Program-made: the position numbers and the translations under genes | Part shown: positions 15,374-24,483 of the stretch, one piece after another | Numbering within the stretch: the first letter of the stretch is position 1 | Layout of the letters: each line of letters begins with the position of its first letter | Notes under the pieces: model-generated | What the model was told of the DNA's origin: nothing | The model's input: only the letters and a program-made list of their open reading frames with translations | Database searches by the model: none | Assembly: GCA_017536695.1 (NCBI GenBank) | Contig: JAFXGX010000056.1 | Coordinates: forward strand, 1-33,618 | Reading direction: 5' to 3' | From: Bacteroidaceae bacterium | Lineage (GTDB): Bacteria > Bacteroidota > Bacteroidia > Bacteroidales > Bacteroidaceae | Length of the DNA: 33,618 bases

Positions 15374-16693
15374 TTATTTAACCCAATGAGCATCGATAAA
15401 CTCCTGACGTATATTAACCTCCTCGGGCTGGAAGTACTTGGCGAAGAGCCCCCAAGTAACATCAAGCATCTCGGTTGTATTAAGATTCACATCAATTGCA
15501 AGCAGCTTGTCGGAATACTCCTTGGCGAACGACAGTGTACGTGTATCGTAGTCCGAAAGGTCGAAACCGTTCTCGAGCTTTGTCTTGGCATTAGCAGCAT
15601 CGGCATACAGACGTACCGCCGCATTCATTACCTGCGGATGGTCCTTACGAGTCTTCTTTCCGGCAACAAGCTGTTTCAGACGCGAGAGCGAACGGAACGG
15701 GTCGACAATTACCTTACCGATATCACTGTCGCGGCGCAGGAACAACTGACCTTCAGTGATGTAACCTGTGTTATCGGGCACGGCATGAGTGATGTCACCG
15801 CCCGACAGGGTTGTCACAGCGATAATTGTGATTGAACCGCCCGAGGGGAACTGCACAGCCTTCTCGTAAATCTTAGCGAGGTCCGAATAGAGCGAACCAG
15901 GCATAGAGTCCTTCGAAGGAATCTGGTCCATACGGTTCGACACGATAGATAGCGCATCGGCATACATTGTCATGTCGGTAAGCAGCACAAGCACCTTCTG
16001 GTTCTTCTCCACCGCGAAATATTCGGCAGCGGTCAGCGCCATGTCAGGGATGAGCAGACGCTCAACGGCAGGGTCCTCAGTAGTGTTCATGAACGAGATG
16101 ATTCGGTCGAGAGCACCCGCGTTGGTAAAGAGGTTCTTGAAGTAGAGGTAGTCATCATTCGTCATACCCATACCGCCAAGAATAATCTTGTCGGTCTCGG
16201 CACGCATCGCCACGTTAGCCATAACCTGGTTATACGGCTGGTCAGGGTCGGCGAAGAAAGGAATCTTCTGTCCTGTCACGAGAGTATTATTGAGGTCGAT
16301 ACCCGCAATACCCGTAGCAATCAGCTCCGACGGCTGCTTGCGGCGGACAGGGTTTACCGAAGGACCGCCAATCTCAACCTCTTTTCCTTCAACAGCAGGA
16401 CCACCGTCAATGGGGTCGCCATAGGCATTGAAGAAACGGCCTGCAAGCTGGTCGCTTACTTTGAGCGTAGGAGCCTTACCCAGGAACACCACCTCGGCGT
16501 TGGTAGGAATACCTCCTGTACCCTCGAACACCTGCAGTGTTACCTCGTCGCCCATAATCTTCACAACCTGAGCCAACTTGCCGTTCACTGTTGCAAGTTC
16601 ATCATAACCGACACCTGTAGCCTTCAGCGAACAGGTAGCCTTGGTTATAGAACTGATTTTTGTATATATTTTCTGGAATGCTTCTGTAGCCAT
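15374..16693 (-). CDS. atpB: V/A-type ATPase subunit B (non-catalytic nucleotide-binding)
   Basis: A 439-residue subunit that alternates with A in the hexameric head. Recognisable parts: an N-terminal beta-barrel (about 1-75), the segment GRFFNAYGDPIDGGP, and PVRRKQPSELIATGIAGID. At the P-loop position the sequence is DPDQPYNQ, not a Walker A, as expected for the non-catalytic subunit. MTMYADALSIVSNRMDQIPS and the C-terminal SGGDITHAVPDNTGYITEGQ are also typical. It lies 11 bases downstream of atpA and 17 upstream of atpD. Confidence 0.95.
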   Translation of the reverse strand: MATEAFQKIYTKISSITKATCSLKATGVGYDELATVNGKLAQVVKIMGDEVTLQVFEGTGGIPTNAEVVFLGKAPTLKVSDQLAGRFFNAYGDPIDGGPAVEGKEVEIGGPSVNPVRRKQPSELIATGIAGIDLNNTLVTGQKIPFFADPDQPYNQVMANVAMRAETDKIILGGMGMTNDDYLYFKNLFTNAGALDRIISFMNTTEDPAVERLLIPDMALTAAEYFAVEKNQKVLVLLTDMTMYADALSIVSNRMDQIPSKDSMPGSLYSDLAKIYEKAVQFPSGGSITIIAVTTLSGGDITHAVPDNTGYITEGQLFLRRDSDIGKVIVDPFRSLSRLKQLVAGKKTRKDHPQVMNAAVRLYADAANAKTKLENGFDLSDYDTRTLSFAKEYSDKLLAIDVNLNTTEMLDVTWGLFAKYFQPEEVNIRQEFIDAHWVK

Positions 16694-16704
16694 ATCTTTA
16701 AGAG

Positions 16705-18468
16705 TTATTCGTTAGACACCTGTTTTGTTGCGAGCAGTTCGGCAAGTTCCTGGCTGTACTTGTTGTACCGGTCACTCTTGAACTCCGAATAGTTCATCTG
16801 CTTGCACAAGTTGATAGCTCTCTTGAAGAAGATTGATACCTCCTGGAACTCCTCGAACTCATACTCGGCACGGCACATCTCGGTAACCATATTCAGAATC
16901 TCCTGCTGACGCTCGAGCGGAGTAACGGCATCAACCTCATCGAATGCATCCTGCTGCAACACCACAAAGTCAATGAGCTCCGACTTCCAGAATGTGACAT
17001 GATAGTCTACGGGTACACCGTCATCGCCGAGGATGTTAATCTGCTCGGCAATCTCCTTACCGCGCAACAGGCGTGTCTTCGCCTCGTTGACCATTGAGAG
17101 CCAGCCCTCGCCCATACGCGGAGTGATATATTCGGCAAACTCGGGATACTCGATATACTTTGAGTAAGAGTCAATGGGGTTGACAGCCGGGTAGCGCTTC
17201 TTGTCGGCACGGTCCTGCTCAAGGGCATAGAAACAGCGTGCCACCTTCTTTGTATTCTCGGTTACAGGCTCCTTGAGGTTACCGCCCGCAGGAGAGACGG
17301 TACCGATGAAGGTAATGGAGCCCACCTCGCCGTTGTTCAGGTACACATATCCCGCACGGCTGTAGAAGTTAGCGATTATTGAAGAGATATCCATCGGGAA
17401 CGCATCGGGACCGGGTAGCTCCTCCATACGGTTCGACATCTCACGCAGCGCCTGTGCCCAACGTGATGTAGAGTCGGCCATGAGCAGCACTCTCAATCCC
17501 ATTGCACGGTAATACTCGGCAATGGTCATAGCGGTGTATACCGAAGCCTCGCGCGCAGCGACAGGCATGTTCGATGTATTTGCGATGATGATTGTACGCT
17601 CCATCAGCTTGCGGCCTGTATGAGGGTCGATAAGCTCGGGGAATTCGGTAAAGATTTCCACGACCTCGTTGGCACGCTCTCCACACGCCGCGATAATAAC
17701 GATATCCGCCTCGGCCTGCTTTGAAATCGCGTGCTGAAGCACAGTCTTGCCCGTACCGAAAGGACCTGGGATGAAGCCTGTACCGCCCTCCACTATCGGG
17801 TTAAGGGTATCTATTGTACGCACACCGGTCTCGAGCATCTTGAATGGACGCGGTTTCTCCTTGTAATCACTCATCGGCACACGTACAGGCCATTTCTGAA
17901 TCATATTCAGTGTCATCTCATCGCCCTGTCCGTTTGCAATGACTGCAATTGTATCAGTAATCTTGTAGTCACCGGCAGCAGCTATTGACTTGACAGTCCA
18001 TTCGCCTTCGATGCCGAAAGGAGCCATAATCTTCAGGTTCTGGTGGTTCTCTACCACTGCACCCAGCCAGGCGGCAGCTGTAACTACGTCACCCACCTTT
18101 ACAATAGGCTCGAAGTGCCATATCTTTTCCTCGTCGAGCGGGTTGGTATAGTCACCACGCTTCAGGAACACACCCTCCATCTTGTCGAGGTCATTCTGCA
18201 GACCGTCGTAATTCTTCGACAGCATACCGGGAGCAAGCGAAACCTCAAGCATGTGGCCTGTAAACTCCGCCTCCTCGCCAATTCTCAAACGGCGTGTGCT
18301 CTCAAAAACCTGAACATACACCTTGGCACCGTTAATCTTGATGACCTCAGCCATCAGACGGTCGCCGCCGGTCTTTATGTAGCAAATCTCATTCTGCGCC
18401 ACAGGGCCGTCAACAGCCAGCAGCACCATGTTTGCTATAACACCGGTTACTTTTCCTTTTGTAGCCAT
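16705..18468 (-). CDS. atpA: V/A-type ATPase catalytic subunit A
   Basis: A 587-residue catalytic subunit. Domains in order: N-terminal barrel (about 1-75), the A-specific inserted bulge domain (about 115-185), and the nucleotide-binding core with Walker A GPFGTGKT (235-242) and CGERANEVVE holding the conserved acidic residue (about E264). MADSTSRWAQALREMSNRME and the helical C-terminal domain follow. It hydrolyses or makes ATP at the A/B interface. All catalytic motifs are intact. It lies 18 bases after the DUF2764 gene and 11 before atpB, within one operon. Confidence 0.95.
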   Translation of the reverse strand: MATKGKVTGVIANMVLLAVDGPVAQNEICYIKTGGDRLMAEVIKINGAKVYVQVFESTRRLRIGEEAEFTGHMLEVSLAPGMLSKNYDGLQNDLDKMEGVFLKRGDYTNPLDEEKIWHFEPIVKVGDVVTAAAWLGAVVENHQNLKIMAPFGIEGEWTVKSIAAAGDYKITDTIAVIANGQGDEMTLNMIQKWPVRVPMSDYKEKPRPFKMLETGVRTIDTLNPIVEGGTGFIPGPFGTGKTVLQHAISKQAEADIVIIAACGERANEVVEIFTEFPELIDPHTGRKLMERTIIIANTSNMPVAAREASVYTAMTIAEYYRAMGLRVLLMADSTSRWAQALREMSNRMEELPGPDAFPMDISSIIANFYSRAGYVYLNNGEVGSITFIGTVSPAGGNLKEPVTENTKKVARCFYALEQDRADKKRYPAVNPIDSYSKYIEYPEFAEYITPRMGEGWLSMVNEAKTRLLRGKEIAEQINILGDDGVPVDYHVTFWKSELIDFVVLQQDAFDEVDAVTPLERQQEILNMVTEMCRAEYEFEEFQEVSIFFKRAINLCKQMNYSEFKSDRYNKYSQELAELLATKQVSNE

Positions 18469-18486
18469 ATCTATATTTTTATTATT

Positions 18487-19317
18487 TTATCCTTTCTTGT
18501 CCATGCCGCTTTTCAGTTCGGCAATCATCTCATTGTAGCGCTCCATGCCGCTCTCGGCATCAAGTTTATCCCAACGCTCGATGATTACCAGTTTCTGCAG
18601 GAAGACAAAAAGCCTCTCCACAGAAAAATAGCAGAACACCGAGTTATCCTCGAGCCAGCGCCAACGCATGTCATCGAGCTGGTGCTCACGCTCCTGCAGG
18701 CGGCTGTTCTCGTTCATACGCTGCACCTCCTCGATATATTCAAGCGTTCCGGTAAGCCCGAAGTCACGCGCACCCGAAGTACGCAGAGCCTCGGAAATCT
18801 CGCCATCGCCGATGACTGCATTCTCTACCCCGAGCTTATATTTCCTTGCGGTCATTGCCACAAGGATATTGTTCACGTTCAGGTTGAATGTGAACCACTC
18901 GGCAGCAAAGCTGTTCGCGCAGTTAGTCGCGTAGTCATAATAGTATGCGCTGATTACATTCTCCCATACAACATTCTCCTGGGTCTCATGCGCGAAGTAG
19001 TACTCGAGGAAACGTGGCAGATACGAATGCACACCCTTTGCCGGAGCATCGCCACACTTGGCAGCCTCGACAATGGCGAACAGCTCATCGCGACCGTAGC
19101 AGCCGAACTTCGACAGCCGGGCCTCCTCGCCCTTGCGCAGGATAGCAAGGATATTGGCATTATCCCATTCCAGCAGTATGAGGTCTACCACATGGGCATC
19201 ATCGGCCGACAAAGAGGGATATATATCCTCCTTGAAACGTTCGACCGAATATTGACACTTAGCCCCGTCGAATGCTATATCGGGCAGACCCGCAACGAGG
19301 CAATGATAATTACTCAT
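18487..19317 (-). CDS. DUF2764 family V/A-ATPase-associated protein, likely subunit C equivalent
   Basis: A 276-residue soluble, helical, aromatic-rich protein. In other bacteria with this operon layout (for example Chlamydia and many Bacteroidota) a DUF2764 protein sits at the same place between atpE and atpA. Two segments, WDNANILAILR (about 51-61) and NLNVNNILVAMTARKYKLG (about 145-163), resemble the repeated NLxxLLRAK helices of subunit C (the AC39/d family), which links the rotor axle to the K ring. I infer that it takes the place of subunit C, which is otherwise absent. The gene begins 2 bases after the atpE stop and ends 18 bases before atpA. Confidence 0.85.
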   Translation of the reverse strand: MSNYHCLVAGLPDIAFDGAKCQYSVERFKEDIYPSLSADDAHVVDLILLEWDNANILAILRKGEEARLSKFGCYGRDELFAIVEAAKCGDAPAKGVHSYLPRFLEYYFAHETQENVVWENVISAYYYDYATNCANSFAAEWFTFNLNVNNILVAMTARKYKLGVENAVIGDGEISEALRTSGARDFGLTGTLEYIEEVQRMNENSRLQEREHQLDDMRWRWLEDNSVFCYFSVERLFVFLQKLVIIERWDKLDAESGMERYNEMIAELKSGMDKKG

Positions 19318-19319
19318 AT

Positions 19320-19910
19320 TTAAGAGAATAGAAGTTCCACCATCTGAGGACGCAAGAAAGCCTTGAAGAACGCCTCGAACTCGCCCTCGCCGAAATTAAC
19401 CTTGTAAGAGCCGTCAGCCGGAGCAATAGAGAACTGCGCCTTTTTGCCGTTCACCTGCTCAATTGTCACGCCCTTGTCGAGCAACGCCTTGGCATTCTTT
19501 GCAAAATAGGCCTTCAGCTGCTCAGCCTCCGATGTAGATATTACCAGCTGCTCGTTAGCGCTCCAACGCTCGGCAATCTTCACAAGCAGAGCCTTTACAG
19601 TATCGCCGGCAAGAGCCTCCTTTACAGCAGCCTTTACCACGCTGTCAGTGATGATGTTGGCAGCCTCCGACTTGAGTGCGCCCACAGCCTGTGCACCATA
19701 GAGTCTAATCTCGGCACGACTATTCTCGCCAAGCTCGGCAGCCTTCTTCTCGGCAGCGGCAACTATGGCCTCAGCCTCAGCCTTAGCCTTCTTAACAATC
19801 TCGGCGGCCTGCGCCTTTGCCTCATCGACAAGGCGTGCAGCCTCAACATTACCTTTCTCCACGCCCTCGGCATAGATTTTCTCGGTCAATTCCTGAATCT
19901 TGTTTTCCAT
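19320..19910 (-). CDS. atpE: V/A-type ATPase subunit E (peripheral stalk)
   Basis: A 196-residue protein with a long alanine/lysine/glutamate coiled coil at residues 1-75 (KAKAEAEAIVAAAEKKAAEL) and a compact C-terminal domain that caps the A3B3 head. It forms the peripheral stator stalk. Its usual partner, subunit G/H, is not encoded nearby, so E may dimerise with something encoded elsewhere or work alone. It is the first gene of the operon, preceded by possible -7 boxes at 19991-20014. Confidence 0.88.
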   Translation of the reverse strand: MENKIQELTEKIYAEGVEKGNVEAARLVDEAKAQAAEIVKKAKAEAEAIVAAAEKKAAELGENSRAEIRLYGAQAVGALKSEAANIITDSVVKAAVKEALAGDTVKALLVKIAERWSANEQLVISTSEAEQLKAYFAKNAKALLDKGVTIEQVNGKKAQFSIAPADGSYKVNFGEGEFEAFFKAFLRPQMVELLFS

Positions 19911-19990
19911 TTATATATTGTTGTTTGTTACTTTTCCGGACAATGCAAAATTCACACAATCTTTTGAGAATCACGTTTCCAATATCATCC

Positions 19991-20014
19991 CAAAATTAGT
20001 AATTTACAAAAGTA
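19991..20014 (-). promoter_or_regulatory. Possible promoter of the V/A-ATPase operon
   Basis: On the - strand, TACTTTTG (20014-20007) and TAATTTTG (19998-19991) both match the TAnnTTTG -7 box, about 80-100 bases upstream of the atpE ATG. The -33 position is AT-rich with no clear TTG. The rest of the 460-base gap (19911-20372) holds only the hairpins listed below. Confidence 0.45.
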
Positions 20015-20189
20015 CGATTTATAATTAACATTCTTATTATTTAATAGGAGAAAATTCCGCGAAATAACGAAATTTTTCCATAATTGAGGTTTTTTCCTGA
20101 AAGCTACATATCAAAAAGCGAACCCCGCATTTAAAAAGCATGCAATTACACCGTTTCATCAAACAAGTAGCCGGGAGCAATAAATAAAA

Positions 20190-20230
20190 CGAAGTGGGTG
20201 ACCCTTTTCAATTTTGGGTCACCCACTTCG
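20190..20230 (-). terminator. Strong hairpin, second terminator downstream of the nucleoside phosphorylase
   Basis: Perfect 15-base arms CGAAGTGGGTGACCC (20190-20204) and its complement (20216-20230) enclose an 11-base loop. On the - strand it is followed by TTTTATTTATT. A small stem GGCTT / AAGCC (20262-20274) lies between it and the first terminator. It may also insulate the ATPase promoter just downstream. Confidence 0.75.
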
Positions 20231-20291
20231 TAAGGAGGTTTGATAAAAAGAGCTATTTTTAGGCTTGCGAAGCCAAAATTTCATAACAAAA

Positions 20292-20321
20292 CCCCGAAAG
20301 TTTTTTGTCTAACTTTCGGGG
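20292..20321 (-). terminator. Terminator of the nucleoside phosphorylase gene
   Basis: Arms CCCCGAAAGTT (20292-20302) and AACTTTCGGGG (20311-20321) have an 8-base loop, and on the - strand a TTTTGTT tail follows. It lies about 50 bases past the phosphorylase stop. Confidence 0.8.
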
Positions 20322-20372
20322 GTCATGTCAATTTTTAGTCAGCCTCTTGTTCTATCATCGTGCGCTATCGAT

Positions 20373-21251
20373 TCAGATTCGCTCAAGCACACATTTTATC
20401 AGCTCATTCATCTTGGCATTATAATCGATGTTCGCCTCTTTGGCCCTGCGGTTCGCAATGACAAGACACACCGTCACCGCTTGATGCCCCATGAGCGCCG
20501 ACAAGCCGGCAAGCGCCGAGCTCTCCATCTCGAAGTTCGTAATCTGCTGCCCGTTGTAGTTGAACGACTCCACCTTCTCGTTCTGATGAGGGTCGGCAAG
20601 AGGCACACGCAAGCGACGTCCCTGCGGACCGAAGAAACCGCCACAGGCAATTGTCACTCCACGCACCATGTCATCCTTGGCAATGCGCTCCACCAGTTCA
20701 CTGTCGGCAGCAATCACATAAGGTGCCGGCTGACACATGTTACCGCTCCACCCCAGATGATTGAGCAGAGCACGCTCCATGGGCAAGTCACACACCTCGT
20801 TGCGCCCCGCATAGAAGTTAAGCAGACCGTCAAAGCCCACCGACTTTACCGAGCATATGTACGTACCGACAGGAGTGTGCGGCTGAAGGCCGCCACAGGT
20901 GCCTATACGCACGAACTGCAGCCTGCGCAGCTCATCCTTCTCGTAGCGGGTGGCAAAATCGATATTGGCAAGAGCATCAAGCTCGTTGACAACGATATCC
21001 ACGTTGTCGCATCCGATACCAGTAGAGACAACCGTAACACGTTTGCCCTTATATGTACCGGTAATAGTGCGGAACTCACGATGTTGGATATCACATTCCT
21101 GTTCACTGAAATGCGACGCCACCAACGGCACACGGCCCGGGTCTCCCACAAGAATGACCTTGTCAGCCAATTGTTCGGGCTTCACTCCAAGATGATAGAC
21201 AGCCCCGTTCGGCTCAATGAGCAGCTCCGAGGGAGCAAAATAACGCTTCAT
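20373..21251 (-). CDS. Nucleoside phosphorylase (uridine phosphorylase-like)
   Basis: From the ATG at 21251 the product is 292 residues and starts MKRYFAPSELLIEPNGAVYH. The frame extends 24 codons further upstream, but that extension is not family-like. It belongs to the PNP/UDP phosphorylase family: phosphate loop VGDPGRVPLV (about 37-46), VSTGIGCDNVDIVVNEL, RIGTCGGLQPHTPVG, and FEMESSALAGL near the nucleoside site. It splits a nucleoside with phosphate into the base and (deoxy)ribose 1-phosphate. The FEMES signature and overall layout favour uridine phosphorylase over purine phosphorylase, but the substrate is not certain. It lies 84 bases after floA on the same strand, with a terminator behind it. 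Confidence 0.85.
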   Translation of the reverse strand: MKRYFAPSELLIEPNGAVYHLGVKPEQLADKVILVGDPGRVPLVASHFSEQECDIQHREFRTITGTYKGKRVTVVSTGIGCDNVDIVVNELDALANIDFATRYEKDELRRLQFVRIGTCGGLQPHTPVGTYICSVKSVGFDGLLNFYAGRNEVCDLPMERALLNHLGWSGNMCQPAPYVIAADSELVERIAKDDMVRGVTIACGGFFGPQGRRLRVPLADPHQNEKVESFNYNGQQITNFEMESSALAGLSALMGHQAVTVCLVIANRRAKEANIDYNAKMNELIKCVLERI

Positions 21252-21335
21252 AATCAACTTTCCTTTAGTTCTACAATAGGCAATATTGCCTGTCATGATG
21301 CCCACAGAACAGGCACCGTACATAATCTACAACAA

Positions 21336-22304
21336 TCAATCCTTGGCAATGTTGTCGCGCATTGCAGTATCGGCCTGAATATTCTTCATGCGGTAGTAAT
21401 CCATTATACCGAGATTGCCTGTACGGAACGCCTCTGCCATTGCCTTAGGAACCTCAGCCTCGGCCTCAATCACATGAGCGCGGGCCTCCTGAGCGCGAGC
21501 CTTGTTCTCCTGCTCCAGAGCCACAGCCATGGCGCGACGCTCCTCGGCCTTCGCCTGGGCGATATTCTTGTCGGCATTAGCCTGGTCAATCTGCAACGCC
21601 GCACCGATATTCTTGCCTATGTCGATATCGGCGATGTCAATTGATAGAATCTCGAATGCAGTACCCGCATCGAGTCCCTTGCTGAGCACGAGCTTCGAGA
21701 TTGAGTCGGGATTCTCGAGCACAGCCTTATGGTTCTCCGATGAACCTATTGAAGAAACGATACCCTCGCCTACACGCGCAAGCACTGTATCCTCGCCCGC
21801 ACCACCGACAAGACGCTTGATGTTGGCACGCACAGTCACACGCGCAATGGCAATGAGCTGTATACCGTCCTTTGCCACAGCTGTAACATGAGGAGTATCG
21901 ATAACCTTGGGATTTACCGACATCTGCACAGCCTCGAACACATCACGGCCCGCAAGGTCAATGGCAGTAGCCATCTGGAATGTAAGCTCGATATTCGCCT
22001 TTGATGCCGATACAAGAGCATGCACCACCCTCTCGACATTACCGCCGGCAAGATAATGCGCCTCGAGACTGTCGCGGGTTATATCCTCAAGGTCAGCCTT
22101 GTGCGCCTCAATCATAGCCTGGACAATTGTTGAAGGCGGCACGTTACGTATGCGCATGAGGAACAGCTGCAACAAAGAAATTCTCACACCCGACACCTTG
22201 GCAGAAAGCCATAGCATGAACGGGACATAGTGGAAAAACACAATAAGCAGGACAAATGCCACCACCACGACTCCTGCTATTGGGAAAAAGTTGTCCGTAT
22301 TCAT
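21336..22304 (-). CDS. floA: Flotillin-like protein FloA
   Basis: A 322-residue membrane scaffold protein. One hydrophobic anchor lies at about residues 8-30 ([20 protein letters not shown]) with a re-entrant or second hydrophobic patch after it. The conserved body [20 protein letters not shown] and the PHB-like core follow. A long Ala/Glu coiled coil (about 235-290, [20 protein letters not shown]) and the end [15 protein letters not shown] complete it. Length and motifs match the UPF0365/FloA family of bacterial lipid-raft organisers. The gene lies 12 bases after the nfeD-like gene, the usual pairing. Confidence 0.93.
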   Translation of the reverse strand: MNTDNFFPIAGVVVVAFVLLIVFFHYVPFMLWLSAKVSGVRISLLQLFLMRIRNVPPSTIVQAMIEAHKADLEDITRDSLEAHYLAGGNVERVVHALVSASKANIELTFQMATAIDLAGRDVFEAVQMSVNPKVIDTPHVTAVAKDGIQLIAIARVTVRANIKRLVGGAGEDTVLARVGEGIVSSIGSSENHKAVLENPDSISKLVLSKGLDAGTAFEILSIDIADIDIGKNIGAALQIDQANADKNIAQAKAEERRAMAVALEQENKARAQEARAHVIEAEAEVPKAMAEAFRTGNLGIMDYYRMKNIQADTAMRDNIAKD

Positions 22305-22316
22305 AAATAAACAGTA

Positions 22317-22790
22317 TTAGTTGGTTTTTACTTTCTCTACAAAAATCGAATCGCCTGAGATACGTACTATCTCGACCTCTTCATTCTCACTGATGAAGCC
22401 CGTCTCGGACTTCACTTCAACAATAGAGCCGCCGAAGTTAGCCTCTCCTATAAGCGCCAGACGAGTCTTGGCGAAGCCACGGTCACCCACCTTGAAGTTC
22501 TTTATCTCATCCTCCTTTACCGAAGAATCGATTCTCTTCTTAAGTGCAAGCCTGTCGAGCGACTTCCCGTAGAGCGCCCACAAGAAAAGCGCGATACATA
22601 TGAGCACCGACACCAAGACCGTTATCCAACCCGCTACATATCCCAGCGCAAAGAACGCATAGAATACCGAGCCCGCCATTGCCAGCATTCCCAGAATACC
22701 GGTAACACCGAAGCCTGGAATCAGCACCACCTCAACCGTCAACAGCAGTGCCGCAAGCAGCACCATCACTACAGTTATGACAATATCCAT
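22317..22790 (-). CDS. NfeD-like membrane protein
   Basis: A 157-residue protein with three membrane segments (about 4-26, 30-50, 54-75) and a soluble C-terminal OB-fold domain (about 95-157, VGDRGFAKTRLALIGEANFG, then GSIVEVKSE). This is the short NfeD form without the N-terminal ClpP-like protease domain. Short NfeD proteins accompany FloA/flotillins and are thought to help raft assembly. It lies 10 bases after the PD40 gene and 12 before floA, so all three are probably one transcript. Confidence 0.85.
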   Translation of the reverse strand: MDIVITVVMVLLAALLLTVEVVLIPGFGVTGILGMLAMAGSVFYAFFALGYVAGWITVLVSVLICIALFLWALYGKSLDRLALKKRIDSSVKEDEIKNFKVGDRGFAKTRLALIGEANFGGSIVEVKSETGFISENEEVEIVRISGDSIFVEKVKTN

Positions 22791-22800
22791 AATCGTTAAG

Positions 22801-24228
22801 TTACTTATATAATTTTTCCTGTTCTATCCTTCTTATCTCCAGTTCCATTCTTGCAAGCGCCTCATGCTCTCTCTCCACTTTCGACTCAAGGGAAAGTATC
22901 GCCGCACTCATCTTCTGCTTTGCAGCAGTGCCCGCCGTCATATAGTTCTCGCGCTGCTGTTCAAGCAAACCGATATCGGACATCTGCTTTTTGCTCCTTG
23001 CCTGCCACTCCTCGAAGAGCTTGCGCGCCTCGGCACTCCTGAAGTCAGACAGCCTGGTGTAGTCACGCGTATCATCAATGACAAAAAGGAAATCGCCCTT
23101 ATTCTTGTTCTCCGTCTCGGCATAGAGCATCATTGTCAGCTGCAGACGTGCCTTTCGGAGCTCTTCCTCATTATCCTGAGTGGCTGCAATGGAAGAAAGT
23201 TTCGCATAAGGCAGCATCCTTTCATACCCGAGCACATCGGAATCATACCTCTGTTTGCTCGCATCAGGCACGAACACATATACGCACACAAGTCCATCGG
23301 GTTGGTTGCGGTCACTGGCAAACCAACCAAGCCCGGCAACCTCATCAATCACAAACATATAATCATTTGCAGTCGAATTGAACGGCATACCGATATTATC
23401 GGGACGCAGAAACTTGCCGCTCTCTGTGTCCATACGTGTCATGAAGATATCGTACCCACCTATCGAGCCATTGCCGTCGCTGGCAAAATAGAGCGTAACA
23501 CCATCGGTACACATGAAAGGATAGTCATCGTTACCGTATGTATCAAACCCCTCAAGCGCCACAGGCGTACCCCACTCATCCGCAACTTTCGAGTTCCGGT
23601 AGAGCTTCATCAGCGAATCGTTATACTCACCGTAGTCCGAGAAGAATATATCCATTCCGCGCTCCGTCTCATTCACATAACCCGGCAAGGAACTGTCGTC
23701 AAAATACACGGCATTGCTCTCAACGATACCCACATCCTCGCCAAGCCTGTATGCAGAGAGGAAATTCTCCTTGTCGACCACAAAACTGTCCACGACGCAA
23801 ATCTTGTATGCATTCATGATCATGCGATTCAAATCCCTTGCCCTTTGGGCCTTGCGCGAGAAGAGCAGACGCAAGGAGTCATCCTTGACACCCTCGAGGA
23901 AGTCATCGTAACATTCTGCCGCAACGGGGTAGTTCTCCTTGCCGAAATGGTAGTCGCCCAGGTAGCGGCGGGCATTCACAATCTTGCGCGACACGGCAAA
24001 CTCAAGCATCTCACGCACATCGACCGTATCCCCGGTCTCAATGCAGCATGCGGCATACCAATAGTTGTATTCGCTGTTCTTTGGGCTCGCCTTCAGCAAT
24101 TTTGCCGCCATAGGCTTGGCTTCTTCAAAATTACCGCTGTCGAACAGTTTCTTCAACGCACTCCTCGACTGCGCTACCGCCACCGAGGAAAGGATTGATG
24201 CCAATATTATAAAAAGCAGTTTCTTCAT
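22801..24228 (-). CDS. Secreted TPR and WD40-like (PD40) repeat protein
   Basis: The start at 24228 (MKKLLFIILASILSSVAVAQ) gives a clear signal peptide; the frame runs 9 codons further upstream but would bury it. The mature protein of about 455 residues has a TPR-like region (about 20-130, EEAKPMAAKLLKASPKNSEY). PD40/TolB-like propeller blades follow (about 185-320, YPFMCTDGVTLYFASDGNGS, then IGGYDIFMTRM). The C-terminus is a long charged coiled coil (about 400-475). Bacteroidota proteins of this layout usually end in an OmpA peptidoglycan-binding domain, which is missing here. Predicted to be periplasmic or envelope-attached. It heads the nfeD-floA gene set. Confidence 0.8.
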   Translation of the reverse strand: MKKLLFIILASILSSVAVAQSRSALKKLFDSGNFEEAKPMAAKLLKASPKNSEYNYWYAACCIETGDTVDVREMLEFAVSRKIVNARRYLGDYHFGKENYPVAAECYDDFLEGVKDDSLRLLFSRKAQRARDLNRMIMNAYKICVVDSFVVDKENFLSAYRLGEDVGIVESNAVYFDDSSLPGYVNETERGMDIFFSDYGEYNDSLMKLYRNSKVADEWGTPVALEGFDTYGNDDYPFMCTDGVTLYFASDGNGSIGGYDIFMTRMDTESGKFLRPDNIGMPFNSTANDYMFVIDEVAGLGWFASDRNQPDGLVCVYVFVPDASKQRYDSDVLGYERMLPYAKLSSIAATQDNEEELRKARLQLTMMLYAETENKNKGDFLFVIDDTRDYTRLSDFRSAEARKLFEEWQARSKKQMSDIGLLEQQRENYMTAGTAAKQKMSAAILSLESKVEREHEALARMELEIRRIEQEKLYK

Positions 24229-24440
24229 ATCAAAATCAGTGTCATTCCAGAACAAACATCAGTTGTTTCAACAAATATAGTCAGTTTTTTTCAAAACACA
24301 TACTCAATTTCACGCTTTTTAAATAATTTAATATAAACAGCGCGACAAACAGCGTACACCAATGATTATAAAAGAGAACAAAAATGGAGAGAAATAGAAA
24401 AAAGTGATATGCTACACATCGGCGAATGCGCTATTTTCAT

Positions 24441-24448
24441 TAATTTTG
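24441..24448 (+). promoter_or_regulatory. Probable -7 box of the ttcA promoter
   Basis: TAATTTTG matches the TAnnTTTG box and lies 35 bases before the ATG at 24484. It supports that start over the upstream in-frame ATG at 24409, which would lie before the promoter. The -33 element is weak. Confidence 0.55.
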
Positions 24449-24483
24449 CGCCGCAAAAAGCGCAAAGGGAAACAAAGAAACAA

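Noticed and set aside
18043-19323. Long + strand frame opposite atpA and the DUF2764 gene
   Set aside because: It runs across two real operon genes and their junction, which fits codon-bias shadowing, and its translation matches no family.
21252-21323. N-terminal extension of the nucleoside phosphorylase
   Set aside because: The extra 24 residues do not resemble the family, and the start at 21251 gives the usual length.
20325-21644. Long + strand frame opposite the nucleoside phosphorylase and floA
   Set aside because: It spans the junction of two conserved genes on the other strand and has no recognisable motif.
22864-24198. Long + strand frame opposite the PD40 gene
   Set aside because: The - strand frame has a signal peptide and PD40 blades; the + frame has neither.
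24409-24483. N-terminal extension of ttcA by 25 codons
   Set aside because: The extension would begin upstream of the -7 box at 24441-24448 and is not family-like, so 24484 is preferred.
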